DNA of 64,000 nt from positions 1 through 64,000 of the forward strand of contig JAIXMR010000102.1 of assembly GCA_025677835.1 (NCBI GenBank). Direction: 5' to 3'. The translations under genes were made by a program, and so were the position numbers. The notes under the pieces were generated by a model. That model was not told the origin of the DNA. It was given only the letters and a program-made list of their open reading frames with translations, and ran no database searches. Every line of letters begins with the position of its first letter. The first letter of the stretch is position 1. Positions 1 to 11,400 of this stretch are shown one piece after another. The stretch is from Sporodiniella umbellata (Eukaryota > Mucoromycota > Mucoromycetes > Mucorales > Rhizopodaceae).

Positions 1-81
1 AGAAAACAAATGTAGTTTGAAATGCCAAAAAAAAAAAAAAAAAGAGAGAGAATGAAATTAGGATGCAAAAGAAAGAATAAA

Positions 82-1212
82 TTACTTTTTGATGGATTGT
101 TTTTGAGAGGTGGTGGTGAGGGGACGACGGGTGGAAGGAGGAGGCTTGGAGGGGCGAGTGGAAAGGCGAGGTGGCACAGGCTTGGTTTCTTTTTTAGGTG
201 ATTCTAGACGGGCCAGACGATCGAGCACGCCGGTCAGGGTGGCCTCGAGCTGGAGACGCGCCTTGGATTCTTGGGCGAGACGGTGTTGAAGTGGCTGAAG
301 CTGATCGAAAGCATGGATCATTTTGGCTTCGTAGGCTTGACGGAGCAGGACTTCTTCCTCAAGACGATCATAGAGAATCTTTTGCTGTTGGTCGATCAAG
401 ACTGTCATGTTTTCGACTGTGCCTTCAAAGGCTCTACGCATCGCCGTTTCTTGTTCTAGTTGGCGTTCAAGGGCTCGGATACGGGCGTGAAGGGAAGGGG
501 GCTGTTGGGCGAGATGGGCACGCCAACAGGCTTGGATTTTGCGGGCGGCGTTATGTCGGCGAGGGTCATGGATGGGAATCAAGCGGACGTCAGACTCGAG
601 CTCTTTGCCTTCTTCTTCAGTATCGTCGTAGCCTTCATCGCTCATGGAGGCGGTAGAGCGGGAGGAGTGAAGGATGGTGATAGGCTGGTTGAAACGGTGG
701 GGGTTCAATTGGATCAAGACACGGGCGCTTTCTTGTCTGATCGGCGTCGCAGTACGTTGGTCAGCTTTAAGAAAATGGGATGGGTTGACAGGAAGCGATA
801 GGGATGACGCATGCTGTGGGCTGGACGTATCGCAACGGATGGGCAGGTGAAGGGGAGATAGCCTGCTATCATCCACCACTGTCTCGTGCCAAATACTGCT
901 GTGGATCATAGGCTGAGACTCTTGTGCCGACCTGTGTTCCGCTGAGTGGAACGAGTGGGGATCAAAAAAAGAAAATCTGTCGTCTCCGTGGTCCAGAGCG
1001 TCCAGAGCATCCAGACTGGATTTGGTGGGAAATTCAAATCGGTACTGCTCTTTTCCCAAATTCTGTGTAATTGAAATCAGCTCGCCTTCGTTTTCGTCGT
1101 AGTAATGGCCCTGTCAAAATATCAATGTTAATTCCCTTCTCCTCAAAATCAAATATCTATTTACCTCAGATTGGCTTAAATAAATATCTTGTTGGCGGTA
1201 ATAAGAACTCAT
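82..1212 (-). CDS. IQ-motif coiled-coil protein
   Basis: Two exons: 1165-1212 and 82-1110, joined over a 54-nt GT-AG intron (1111-1164) in phase 0, giving 358 aa. The start is the ATG at 1210-1212, because the only upstream sequence is a poly(T) run. Residues about 205-217 (ARKIQACWRAHLA) form an IQ motif of the kind that binds calmodulin or myosin light chains. Residues about 222-320 are rich in E, Q, L and R with heptad-like spacing, so a coiled coil is likely. The N-terminal half is low-complexity and Ser/His-rich, and the C-terminus is basic and Pro/Ser-rich. I do not recognise the family. A calmodulin-binding scaffold role is inference from the single IQ motif. The gene lies alone, 3' of the eS30 gene on the same strand. 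Confidence 0.75.
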
Positions 1213-1598
1213 TTTTTTTTTTTTTTTTCTTCTGATTTTATTCTGTAGTGGACAATAGAAAAGGAAAGTAAAAAACCAAAAGAAAGAAAAAAAAAAAAAA
1301 AAAAAAAAATGAAAAAGGAATGGAAGGGGTGAAGGAGTGGAAAGAGTTAAAATTAAAAAATAAGAAAAGAAAGAGAATGGAAATAAAAAAATAAAAAAAG
1401 TAAGCAGATTATATAGGGATTCTAGAAACGGGAGAAAAAGGACAATTATAATTGTAATTGTAATAATAATAACAATAATAATAATAATAATAATAATAAT
1501 CAAAAATAAGGGGGTGGAGGAGGGAAATCCACACATTTACACTTACACACACACCTATATTTGTATACTTTTATTGTGTGCAAGTGTAAATGTGTGTA

Positions 1599-1631
<33 letters not shown>

Positions 1632-1718
1632 GTGTGGATGTCTGCTCCTCAAAAACGATTCTAAGGGAAAAGTGAGAGATAAAAATATACACTGACCGGT
1701 TGTGTGCTGATCGATCTT

Positions 1719-1750
<32 letters not shown>

Positions 1751-2883
1751 CTTATTTACCAAACAAATAAATCAAAATCATCAATGCGTTCGTCACTGGG
1801 TTAGACTTGTGTTCTTTTTTAGTGTTTTTGATCAGAACACAATAGATCATAGAAATACTGGTTATCCCTTATCTGTCAATTTTTTTAGATTTAGAAAACA
1901 CAATTCTCTGCTTTCGATCTCTTTTTCTTTTGTAACCGGACCTTCTGCCGGCTTGTGTGCAGGCACATTTGACTGCCAACGGGAGAAGACTCTCTCTCTC
2001 TCTCTCTCTCTCCTAGCGTGTTTCCAAAGGGAGCCTGTCTCTTGACAGAACCTATTCTGTTTGTAAAGTCATCTTCAAATCGGTACACGTGGTAACGACA
2101 TGGGAAACCCTTTCTTTGCATGCAATTCACTCTTGTTTAAACTTTCCCTCCCTTTTTTTTTTTTTTTTTTTTTTTTTTGGTTCTATTGGCTCTGGCTTTC
2201 GCTGATCTTTTTGTAACTATTAATAACAAAAAAACAACAACAGTCATCATAATAAATATTAAGCGATCCGTCACTATTTTTTTTTTTTTTTTTTTTTTTC
2301 CCCTCCTTTCAAAACCTGACGTGACACTTTCACGCCCGTTATTCCCTCATCAGTCCACAGACTGTCTTTCTCCTGTCCACACTCCTCTCTCTTTCTCTTT
2401 CTCTACCCCTTATTTTTATCTATCATTTCATTCTCCCCTTTTCTTTTTCTGTAAAATAAAAAACACACCTACAGAATGAACCGCTTGGTTTCTAGCCCCA
2501 TCACATATACATACACATGAAACGCCACTCCTTATGTCATCTAACAGTAACAAACAAGGTAAAAATAGAAACAACCCTACGTGCTTTTTTCCCTCACCCT
2601 TGTTTTGTTTTAAAGAGAAAACTGTTGCACAATAATCAAGTGTTTTCTAAGCTTGTCTCAACAGAAGAGATCGGGTGGAAATGGATTTTTTTTATGTAGT
2701 TTTTTTTTTTTTTTTTTATTTTGCGTATACAAGTGTGAGTGTGTGAGTGTGTGTATATGAATGTGAGTGTGTGTATTTGTAAGTGTGTTGTATGGTTGTG
2801 TTTAAAGATGTAGGTGAACATATAAGAAGGCGTAAGATCGTCATCGAACAAGGTCCATACATGCAATCAACAAAAGGTCCATT
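1213..2883. other. Low-complexity intergenic region, no gene seen
   Basis: Spacer between the IQ-motif gene and the eS30 gene. It holds poly(A)/poly(T) tracts (for example about 29 T near 1723-1751), a TAA-type microsatellite near 1460-1500, TG repeats near 1600-1630 and 2728-2790, a CT run near 1990-2012, and a strong inverted repeat at 1530-1596. The open frames here are driven by simple sequence (poly-Ile, poly-Phe) and are not convincing genes. A CACGTG E-box lies near 2084. Confidence 0.6.
1530..1596. repeat. 21-bp near-perfect inverted repeat
   Basis: The arms at 1530-1550 and 1576-1596 are complementary at 20 of 21 positions, around a 25-nt loop. The arms are built from CA/TG-rich sequence next to a TG microsatellite, so the repeat may have arisen by microsatellite slippage and inversion. 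It lies 5' of the IQ-motif gene. Confidence 0.75.
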
Positions 2884-3155
2884 TTAAGGTCCAGCAGTAG
2901 GAGAAGGGTTCATTCTACGCTTACCACCCACTTGGGCAGTGACATTAACAAAACGACGGTTATAGACTTGTCTCTTTTTGGCACGGCCAGTCTTGGCCTT
3001 CTTCTTTTCTTGCTTAGCAACCTTGGGAGTTTGAGACTTTACTTTACCAGCACGAGCCAAAGAACCGTGAACTTTACCCTACACAATCATCGTTTGTCTT
3101 TGTACTGAATGGATGGATGGATGGATGGATGGATGGATGGATGGATACTTACCAT
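2884..3155 (-). CDS. RPS30: 40S ribosomal protein S30 (eS30)
   Basis: Small-subunit ribosomal protein of 65 aa. Exon 1 is only the ATG (3153-3155). A 74-nt intron (3079-3152, donor GTAAGT) follows, and exon 2 (2884-3078) encodes the rest, beginning [13 protein letters not shown] and ending MNPSPTAGP, the standard eS30 ends. The protein is very basic ([19 protein letters not shown]). There is no ubiquitin-like fusion partner, unlike animal FAU, so it is a stand-alone S30 as usual in fungi. An intron right after the initiator codon is also known for yeast RPS30. The intron carries a GGAT/ATCC tetranucleotide array. The gene is divergent from RPS3A, about 825 bp away. Confidence 0.95.
3108..3146. 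repeat. GGAT tetranucleotide microsatellite in RPS30 intron
   Basis: About nine tandem GGAT units (ATCC on the coding strand) fill the 5' half of the RPS30 intron, directly after the splice donor. Confidence 0.9.
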
Positions 3156-3980
3156 TTTCTTTTAAAATCAAACGTGAAAGAGAGAGAGAAGCGGCATCAC
3201 TCTAAACTCCTCTATCACTCTCTTCCATCCCTGCCCGGGTCTCTCACTTGAGGGTCTTTGTCCGGTCTTTCAAATACCGTCACGAGCTCAGTTACTACTC
3301 AAGAAGCTAGCCTAGACACACCGCTGGTCTAGCCCATAGAAATTTTTTTGAGTATTCTTATTGTTCTTGAGAAAATCTACAACGTTTGATTGGTTGTTGT
3401 TGTTGTTGTTGTTGTTTTTTTTTTTTTTTTTTTTTTTTTTTTGGTGGCTCAACCCATCCTCGTTCTCTACAAAAACAAGTAGCCTGACTTCTAGGCTACA
3501 CAAAAACTTTTTATGGATCACTTGCTTTTGATTATCCTTTGTAATGAACAATGTCTTTCAATGCTCTTTTAGTGTCTTTTGATTCTTTTTTTACATTCCA
3601 TACTAAACTTTAATAAAGCGGCCATGTTTTCTTATCCTCAATTAGTTTAAAATCCGGATTTTCATGTTAAGAATACAACCTTGCATTTCACCCCACCTCC
3701 TCTTTCACAGGTTGCCATCTCGATACCGAAACAAATAACGTGTGAGCTCTGTTGGGTGGTTGGCTTAGTCTTCTTTTCGTTCTAGAAGCCTGCTGAGCCA
3801 AGCATGTTTTGAAAAGGAGAGAGTGCCTTGGATTCATCGCGATACTGCGTAACACCCAAATCCTTTTTCGGACAATCTCCACTTTCTATTTGGAGCGCCT
3901 ATTCACTTGAATCTCAGATGCACACCTAAGACAAGTCGCCAAACGGGAAACAAGAATAGACTTCCTCTTTAATTGATAAT
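3156..3980. promoter_or_regulatory. Divergent spacer between RPS30 and RPS3A
   Basis: This 825-bp region must carry the promoters of both ribosomal protein genes. Visible elements are a poly(T) run near 3418-3442, a stem-loop at 3479-3499 (7-bp arms, 7-nt loop), and a perfect 14-bp palindrome AAAATCCGGATTTT at 3649-3662. No TATA box is obvious. I cannot assign known ribosomal-protein promoter boxes here. Confidence 0.5.
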
Positions 3981-5239
3981 ATGGGTAAGTCTTCACATCC
4001 ATCCATCCATTCAATCCATATTCATACTTTATATTAGCTGTTGGCAAGAACAAGTAAGACTTCACCCATTCATCCTCTTGACATACATGCATGTTTATCT
4101 CACATACTCTATAGGCGTCTTTCAAAAGGAAAGAAAGGTTTGAAGAAGAAGGTGTAAGTGATCTGTTTTTTTTTTTTAAAAAAGAGTTGAATGGAAACAA
4201 AAAGGAGACATGCTACATCCTAAAAACATATACACCTACAACAGACAGCTTTCAACAGCCTATACCTATTGGACTTGTGCATCTGTTTGTATCGATAGAC
4301 CATGGAATGAGTTAATTCAACAGCATGAGAAGATCGGCTCACGATTCATCGACAACAATAACAACAGCAGCCCATGCTTCTCTGTGAATCTTTTAATGAT
4401 CTATCCAACGACAGCATGTCTCTCTCTCTCTCTTTCCATCTCTTTTTAACAAAAAATTCTTTTTGAACTTTTGCACTCAACGTTTTTCTCTCATTAGCGT
4501 CGACCCCTTCACCCGTAAGGATTGGTATGACATCAAGGCTCCTTCTATGTTTGAAGTGCGTCAAGTTGGTAAGACTTTGGTGAACCGTACCCAAGGTCTC
4601 CGTAACGCCAACGATTCTTTGAACGGTCGTGTGGTTGAGATGTCTTTGGGTGATCTCTCCAAGGACGAAGCCCGTTCTTTCCGCAAGATCCAACTCAAGG
4701 TGGACGAAATCCAAGGCAAGAACTGTTTGACCAACTTCAACGGTATGGACATGACCACAGATAAGCTCCGTTCCATGGTCAAGAAATGGCAATCGCTTAT
4801 CGAAGCCTTTGTCGATATCAAGACCACCGATGGTTACTTGGTTCGTCTCTTTGCCATCTCTTTCACTTCCCGTCGTCGTAACCAAATCAAGAAGACCACC
4901 TATGCCCAATCTTCTCAAATCCGTCAAATCCGTAAAAAGATGTTTGAAATCATGACCGAAGAAGCCGCTGCTTGTGACTTGAAGGAATTGGTCGCCAAGG
5001 TCACCTCCTCTGCCTCTCAATCCGCTCAAGACGCTATCGCCGTCCGTATCGAAAAGGCCTGTCAAGGTATCTACCCTCTTCAAAACACTTACATCCGTAA
5101 GGTCAAGATCCTCAAGGCTCCCAAGTTTGATGTCTCTGCTCTCTTGGCTCTTCACGGTGGTGCTGCTGCTGCTGGTGACGATACTGGTGCTAAAGCTTCC
5201 AAGGAATTCGTTGAACCTCCTATTTTGGCTTCTGTTTAG
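3981..5239 (+). CDS. RPS3A: 40S ribosomal protein S1/S3A (eS1)
   Basis: Small-subunit ribosomal protein of 266 aa. Four exons: 3981-3984 (ATGG only), 4038-4053 (16 nt), 4115-4153 (39 nt) and 4498-5239. The introns are 53, 61 and 344 nt, all GT-AG. Only this chain yields the conserved eS1 start [19 protein letters not shown] followed by [19 protein letters not shown]. The body carries TLVNRTQG and [20 protein letters not shown], and the C-terminus has the usual Ala/Gly-rich tail. Codon use is strongly biased (AAG, CGT, ATC, GGT), fitting a highly expressed gene. The third intron is unusually long for this window and could host a small RNA. The 3' UTR runs into poly(A)/poly(T) tracts shared with the end of VPS13. 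Confidence 0.95.
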
Positions 5240-5340
5240 ACATTCACAAAACAAAACAAAATGTGTTATATATAGTTTCATATTAAGACCCCAAAAAAAA
5301 AAAAAAAAAAAAAAAAAAAACAATAGAAACAAGCTTTTTC

Positions 5341-5371
<31 letters not shown>

Positions 5372-5434
5372 GTATGTAAATTATCTTGATAAACTCTGGA
5401 TTTCCTGTTTTTTTTTTTTTTTTTTTTTTTTTTA

Positions 5435-8400
5435 TTATTGTCTTTCACGTTCTTCTTTACGTTGTTGTAAAGTAGTATTGATTTCTTTTGCAAACCATAC
5501 ACGGCTTGTTTCTTGCTCGATCAATAGACTTTTGACATTGTTTTTTCGCACCTGTAGATGAATACCATCCGCACTGACTTCTGCTGATTCAAGTAGGTCC
5601 AGAGAAAGACATCCTTCCATACGGAAATCGTCAGATTGCATCACAATCAGGTTTTGATAGGTCAAGATGGCTATGGTTCGATCGTTTCCTATCACTGTAT
5701 GAGCCACATAATTATCCTGTATGAACTTTTGATTTTCCATCTCCTTTAACCACATCTGTCCCAGCGCCTCTCGTTGTGAATAAGGTTGTAGAATACCATC
5801 TCGACCCACAAACCGCGGTAATCGTTCGCGTGTGATCTCGGTTCCTTCAAATACTGTGGTTGTCTCACGAATACCGGCTGTGACATTACTTGCCATATCA
5901 AAGAACCCCACCACGGGTTTGGTAAATACACTATGGATAGAATCGTATCAATTGTTCATCACTACAGAAAAAGAATCACTTACCCAACTATACCCCGTCC
6001 AACGCCTTCTACAAAACCAACCACACCGTTTTCTTCTGCTCCTTCCACAGGTCGTTTCTAATCATTCACGTTACAACCCACACATTAATTTATATATATA
6101 TATATATATATATACATACCACTAAACCGGCAACACCACTTGCAATACTTGTACCCAGATAGCCTACACCATGGGTTACACCGTAAATGGCATGTGTTGG
6201 TTTGTTACGTGTCATGTTGATCCTTCGCTTCTCTTGAAACCTTTTGTCCATGGTAGCGGCAGAGAGACCTTTGCCGATACTACCAGTAAATTTTGACATG
6301 CTGTCGGTGACACCAAAGATACCTTTTTTCATAAACCCACCCACTCCTTTTGCAATACCTATGCCAACATCTTGAGGACGATCGCTCATCACAAACCCTT
6401 GATAGGGTTCATAAAACAGTTCGCCAAAGCCAGAACTTAAGGTATTGAAGAGGCCGACTGGGTTACCAAAGATATCAATACTGCCCAACACACGATGGAT
6501 TTGATACACAATCTGGTCTCGGTAATGTAACATGATACGCGACGTAAGTTCTTCTGAACTGGCACGGAGATGATCCACCATCAACGCGTTCAACTTGATC
6601 GGTGCATCATTGATATTACCCAGAGTCATGGTGAACACGTTAAACACAAAACCAATCGGCGTATTACGCGTCTCTTGGCTGGTATCTTTGTTTTTCTCGG
6701 TACGCACACAGGATAGATTCAGTCGCATCGGTTGGATACAGAACTCTTCAAAGTAATAAAGTCCATTACTCTTTTCTACTTCAGGTTCTGCAATCTCCAT
6801 CACAAACACATTCTCTCTATTCTCTTTTAGATTTCTTTTCTTAAAAAAAAAAATAAGCGAGGAGAGGGCTCTTACCGATTGCCTGGCATCGAAGGTGCGT
6901 TTTGAAATTGACCGAAATCAAGCAAGGCATACAAAAAGGTCTCATCGACTTCAAACGTCATTTCTTGTAATAAGAACGAAAACGTCTTAAAGTACATGAC
7001 TCCATGCTGATCGTCTTTGACTTTATCTAATGCGATATGAAGTGTGGGATGTGTTGTGAGTTCAGTAGCTACTTTGGGTAGCGTGGTTGGATAACAAAGA
7101 ATGGGGTAAGTCGACCCATACAGCTGATTGTCCATCTGAAACCATTCAATACTCAATCGAACAGATTGGTACATATTCGAATCGGTATATTTCAACTCGA
7201 TACCTTTGATGGTGATAAAGGCCAATTCCTAGAATCCATTTCGGTTATTTTGTTTAATACACCCCCCCCCCTTCCCAAGACCTGTTCTATTACTTACCTC
7301 TGCATTTTTATCGTTAATAGAAATACCCAATCCAACAAGACGGATTTCAAAGATTGAGTTCACTACATGTTGAATATCTACTTCCTCAAACGCTTCTCGG
7401 ATACTACCCTCGCGTGAGATGGATGCCAGGGTAGATGTTGCTGATGACTTGGGTCGATAAAGACTCTTGGACAGGTTAAAGTCGGTAATGTGCAAGACCA
7501 GGGCAGCGTCACGCGCCACAATGTCAATCGATAGCGTGTTGCTGCCAATCGTGCCATCACGGTGCCTCATATACCGGAAAGGTACCTGGGCTCCTACGGC
7601 TTCAAAATTGATGTTTCGACGTCTGTCACCCACACTAAGCACCAAACGCTTTTCTTTGGCCACGGGAATATCCCAAGAATACTTTATTCTTTCACCCGAA
7701 GACAGATGGAACGCACGAGGTTTTCCAAACGCAGCCTTCTGTTTACTCTTCAGGTGATAGTCATGTGGATCGATCTCTTCTTGCGAAAACTGAATGTCCA
7801 CCGAAGAGTCGTTGATGACAAAGTACGGCCATTCCTCATCTTTCGAAAACGTGGCAAAAATGGTCGAATCGGTAATATGCACTGACACGCGGATCAGATA
7901 GGGAATTTCGCCTGTAGCCTTGTCTGCTTTCACAAACGTCTTGCCAATATCCTGAATGTTCACCGGGGATGACCAGGGATGATGGGCACCAGCGAGACGT
8001 AAACAGAGCCATCGGATAGGGGATCGGTTGGTTTGGTAGAGCGCCTTACGCTGTTCAGGCTGAATGCCAATCGCCTGGTCTGCATCAAACTCACAAAACT
8101 CGAGATTCATGTCTGTGTTGTTCTTGAGAATATAGCGTGGGGAGATTGTGACCATCTTCGTGAGCCTGAGTGAGCTCTTGCCTTCTTCCACGCGGATACC
8201 CGCATGTCTTGCATAGGCGTCTGTTTTTGAAAGTAGTGTCACATCCTGGCTGTTTCCTACCGCCTCAAAACTGATCGGCTCGCTCCACTTGGAGCCATCG
8301 ATAGAAATCTGTGAGCGGTTGCTATAGTTGTTTTCAGAATAAGAATAGATAGTGGGTACAATGGCATCGCCCTCCTTGTAGGCAGGGATGGACTCCACAG

Positions 8401-11400
8401 GTAGCTTGTTCTGATGGTACAAATGTTTAGGACGCAGGCGAATAGGAAGCCCTGACTTGTTTACTATCAAATACGGCGCATAAATCCCTACATAAAGTGC
8501 ATCGATCTGTCTCACAGTTCTTGACACATGCATCCGTAAGTGCGTAGGTACCTGGTCTTGGTCTGTGATGACTAGCTTTTCGTCTATCGAATTGTATTTT
8601 GGCGTTGTCCTGATCGTACTGCACTCACTTCGATGGTACCTATCCGTTTTGAGGTCTACACTAACCTTAAGTACGCTATCGCCTCTGAGATGGTGAACAC
8701 AAGCTTTCTCGCCCTTCAGCACCACTCGGTCTACACCCATGTTGACCTCATCTTCAGTAAGCGAGAATTGAAGATCAAACGGAAGTAGGTTTTCAATCTC
8801 AATTGGCGCACAAAACTGAATTTTCATCAACGGGTAGCGCTTCACAAGTGAGCTCTTGTGATCTACATGCTTCTTGATCTGAAATAGATAGGGCATACTA
8901 GGCTGAATAGACTCATCCATTGGATCGCACTCGATATACTTGGGGAAACTGGACAATAGCACGTCAGACCATACCAGCATCTGTTTGCTCCAGTGATATC
9001 TGTCCGAAGGTCTGACTACTACCCATTGGTCGTAACAGAGTTGAATAGGCGCGCTATATACATCTTGCGATCCCAAGCAAATCACATCAGACAGTATGCG
9101 TCGGTTTTTGTTAACAACCGCAAGTTCCATCTTCTCAAGCGAGCCGTTCTCGAACAAAAGGCCACTTCTAAACGTCACTTTCTTCACATGATCGCCCAGG
9201 CTGATGTCTACTATCAGTCGATGAAATATTCCGTTGCTTTCAGGCTTAAGACAGTACGCTAGCTGACCCTCTCTATCAAGGGCGATGTTAAGTACACTTT
9301 CCCAGTTATTCTCTTGAATTTGAACTCCAAAAAGATTTTTGCCCAAATTAATCTTCTCTCGACGCTTCTTCCAGTTGCGGAAAGTCCATGGCATAGACTC
9401 CCCATTCTTTAGTGTATGCACCTGTTTTTTCTTTCCGGCATCGTCTGACATGTTCCAAAACTGAAGGTCATACCCTGTCATATTTAAAAGCAAGTAGGGC
9501 TTGACTTGTGTCTGGGCTGCTTTGGCAAGTGGACGAATCTCGGACATCGTTTGTGAAATCATGAGAGAAGACTCGATAAATGTATGCGTCACATTTAGAT
9601 AGATCTGCTCTTGGGTTTCTAGTACCATACGCATACTTTTATCAGTAGCGCTTTGATTTGCCTTGATACAGAAGTGCCATGGCTCTAAGAAGGGCTCCCA
9701 ATGCGAGTTTTTGAAGTTGAAGCTCTTGATAGCTACAGAAAAATCAGCGTCAGCTTTCAAAGCTCGAGACCAGTCCGATGCATGGATCTCAAACGGGTTC
9801 AGCTGAAGGTCTATGAACGGTAAATCGTGCAAATCTTCAATCAATACCACCTGTATTCCCTCAAATGTAGCTGTGAGCGATTCTTTGGATATCACAATGT
9901 AAGGCTCAATACCAGCAGACTTTCGAATTGTCTGGCCATCGTCGCTAGCTTCACTATCACTGCTGTCTCTGTCGTCAACTCGAGTAGGTTCCAGGTTCAG
10001 ATGAGTTTCATGGGGTGCATCTTCTGTTCCCATTAGCGCCAGACCCTTGTTGGCAATTGTCATAATTAACATTGCGTCTTGGTAAGACAAACGCATGATT
10101 ACTGGCTTTACATTGAGCTGTACTGACATTAGATTATGAACAGAGTTCGGTGCTGCATTGTTGACTTCAAGCGAAATATCAAACTGCTCTACAAAGTGCA
10201 AGGCAGACTCTTTTATATTGTCCATACGGCATAGTACCATTCCAATACCTTCCAGTCCCACCTTCAAGACTTCTTGTTGGTCAATTGTCAACTGATTGAA
10301 TGACAGCAAGACGGCTTCGGATGCTTCTTTCTCAGGTGAAGCAAGGCATATTACCTCCAAGTCAACCACGTTCACATGGTATCGAAATACAGACGCTGTT
10401 TGAGAAGACAGCTGTTGGGCCTGTTGGATCTTGTTCCTGTCTTCTTCTTCGCTCCTACCATGGGATTGAGCATATTTTTGCGCCTCCGTAGGTTCTGCCA
10501 CAAGGAAAGGCGTAATGAAAAAGTCTTTGAGAAGTAAAAGATAGTCCAACGAAAGGATCACCTTAGGGCTGTCAACAACTACCTGCATATCTGTTACCGA
10601 ATTCTTTTCTTCTTTGAACATGGCCATTTTGAATTGAAATTGAGGTCCTTGGAGTGTGTTAGAAGGCAGGATTTCTTTAAACTTGCTTTCGGATTCGGCA
10701 CGAGTATCTGAAAAATTGATGGATTGCATCTTCATTTCCATTCGTGTGCTTTCATCAGACATTGTTTGCATATTCATAGCGATACCATTGAACGATAAAC
10801 GAGAGAAGGCCTGTTGCTTAGACTCTGAACTATTGTTGGTATTGATGACTTCAAGGCATACCATGTTGAGTTTGATCTGGAGGTCGAGACTGATAGCCAT
10901 CTGCTCTTTTTTCGGTTCTACTTGCGATTCTTGAGATCGGTGAGAGTCAACCGACCTTAACGAAGGGGTATTGCCGTAGCTATCAGTAGGACTATTTTCT
11001 TCAATCACTTGAGAAGAGGGAGAGACAAGAAAGTTTTTCTGTACCATATTCCACACTTGCAAAAGCGAAGCATATTGCTTGTCTGTCAGTGACATTTGTA
11101 CATCTGAAATAAGGCCTCTGATTTGCATGTTAGGACCGTTCTTGCTATCTGGCTTTTCTGGGCTCTCTATATCAAAAGCAATGTCCATATCTTCAATAAT
11201 AGAAGCACCATCAGAGCGCGACTCTAGACTGATTTCGTAAAGACCGCACTCAATACTGGCTACGGCCACCTGATTGGAGACAAATACATTGTTGATCTCT
11301 CTTCGTTCTACTTCAAGATATTTGTTTTTGGCTCGAATTTCACCCAAATGGGCTATGATTGTATCGCTCTGTACTGGAAAAACTACCAGAGGACTCTTGA

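Noticed and set aside
198..801. Three plus-strand frames over the IQ-motif gene
   Set aside because: They lie antisense to the coding exon, overlap each other in different frames, and match no family.
1114..1536. 140-codon minus-strand frame
   Set aside because: Mostly poly-Ile and poly-Phe from the TAA microsatellite and poly(A); only its first 16 codons are used, as exon 1 of the IQ-motif gene.
3108..3146. Tandem array considered as CRISPR-like
   Set aside because: A 4-bp microsatellite without spacers, inside an intron of a eukaryotic gene.
4346..5332. Large minus-strand open frame of 328 codons over RPS3A
   Set aside because: It is the mirror of a highly biased ribosomal-protein coding exon and contains poly-Phe and poly-Ser from simple sequence; the plus strand encodes eS1 unambiguously.
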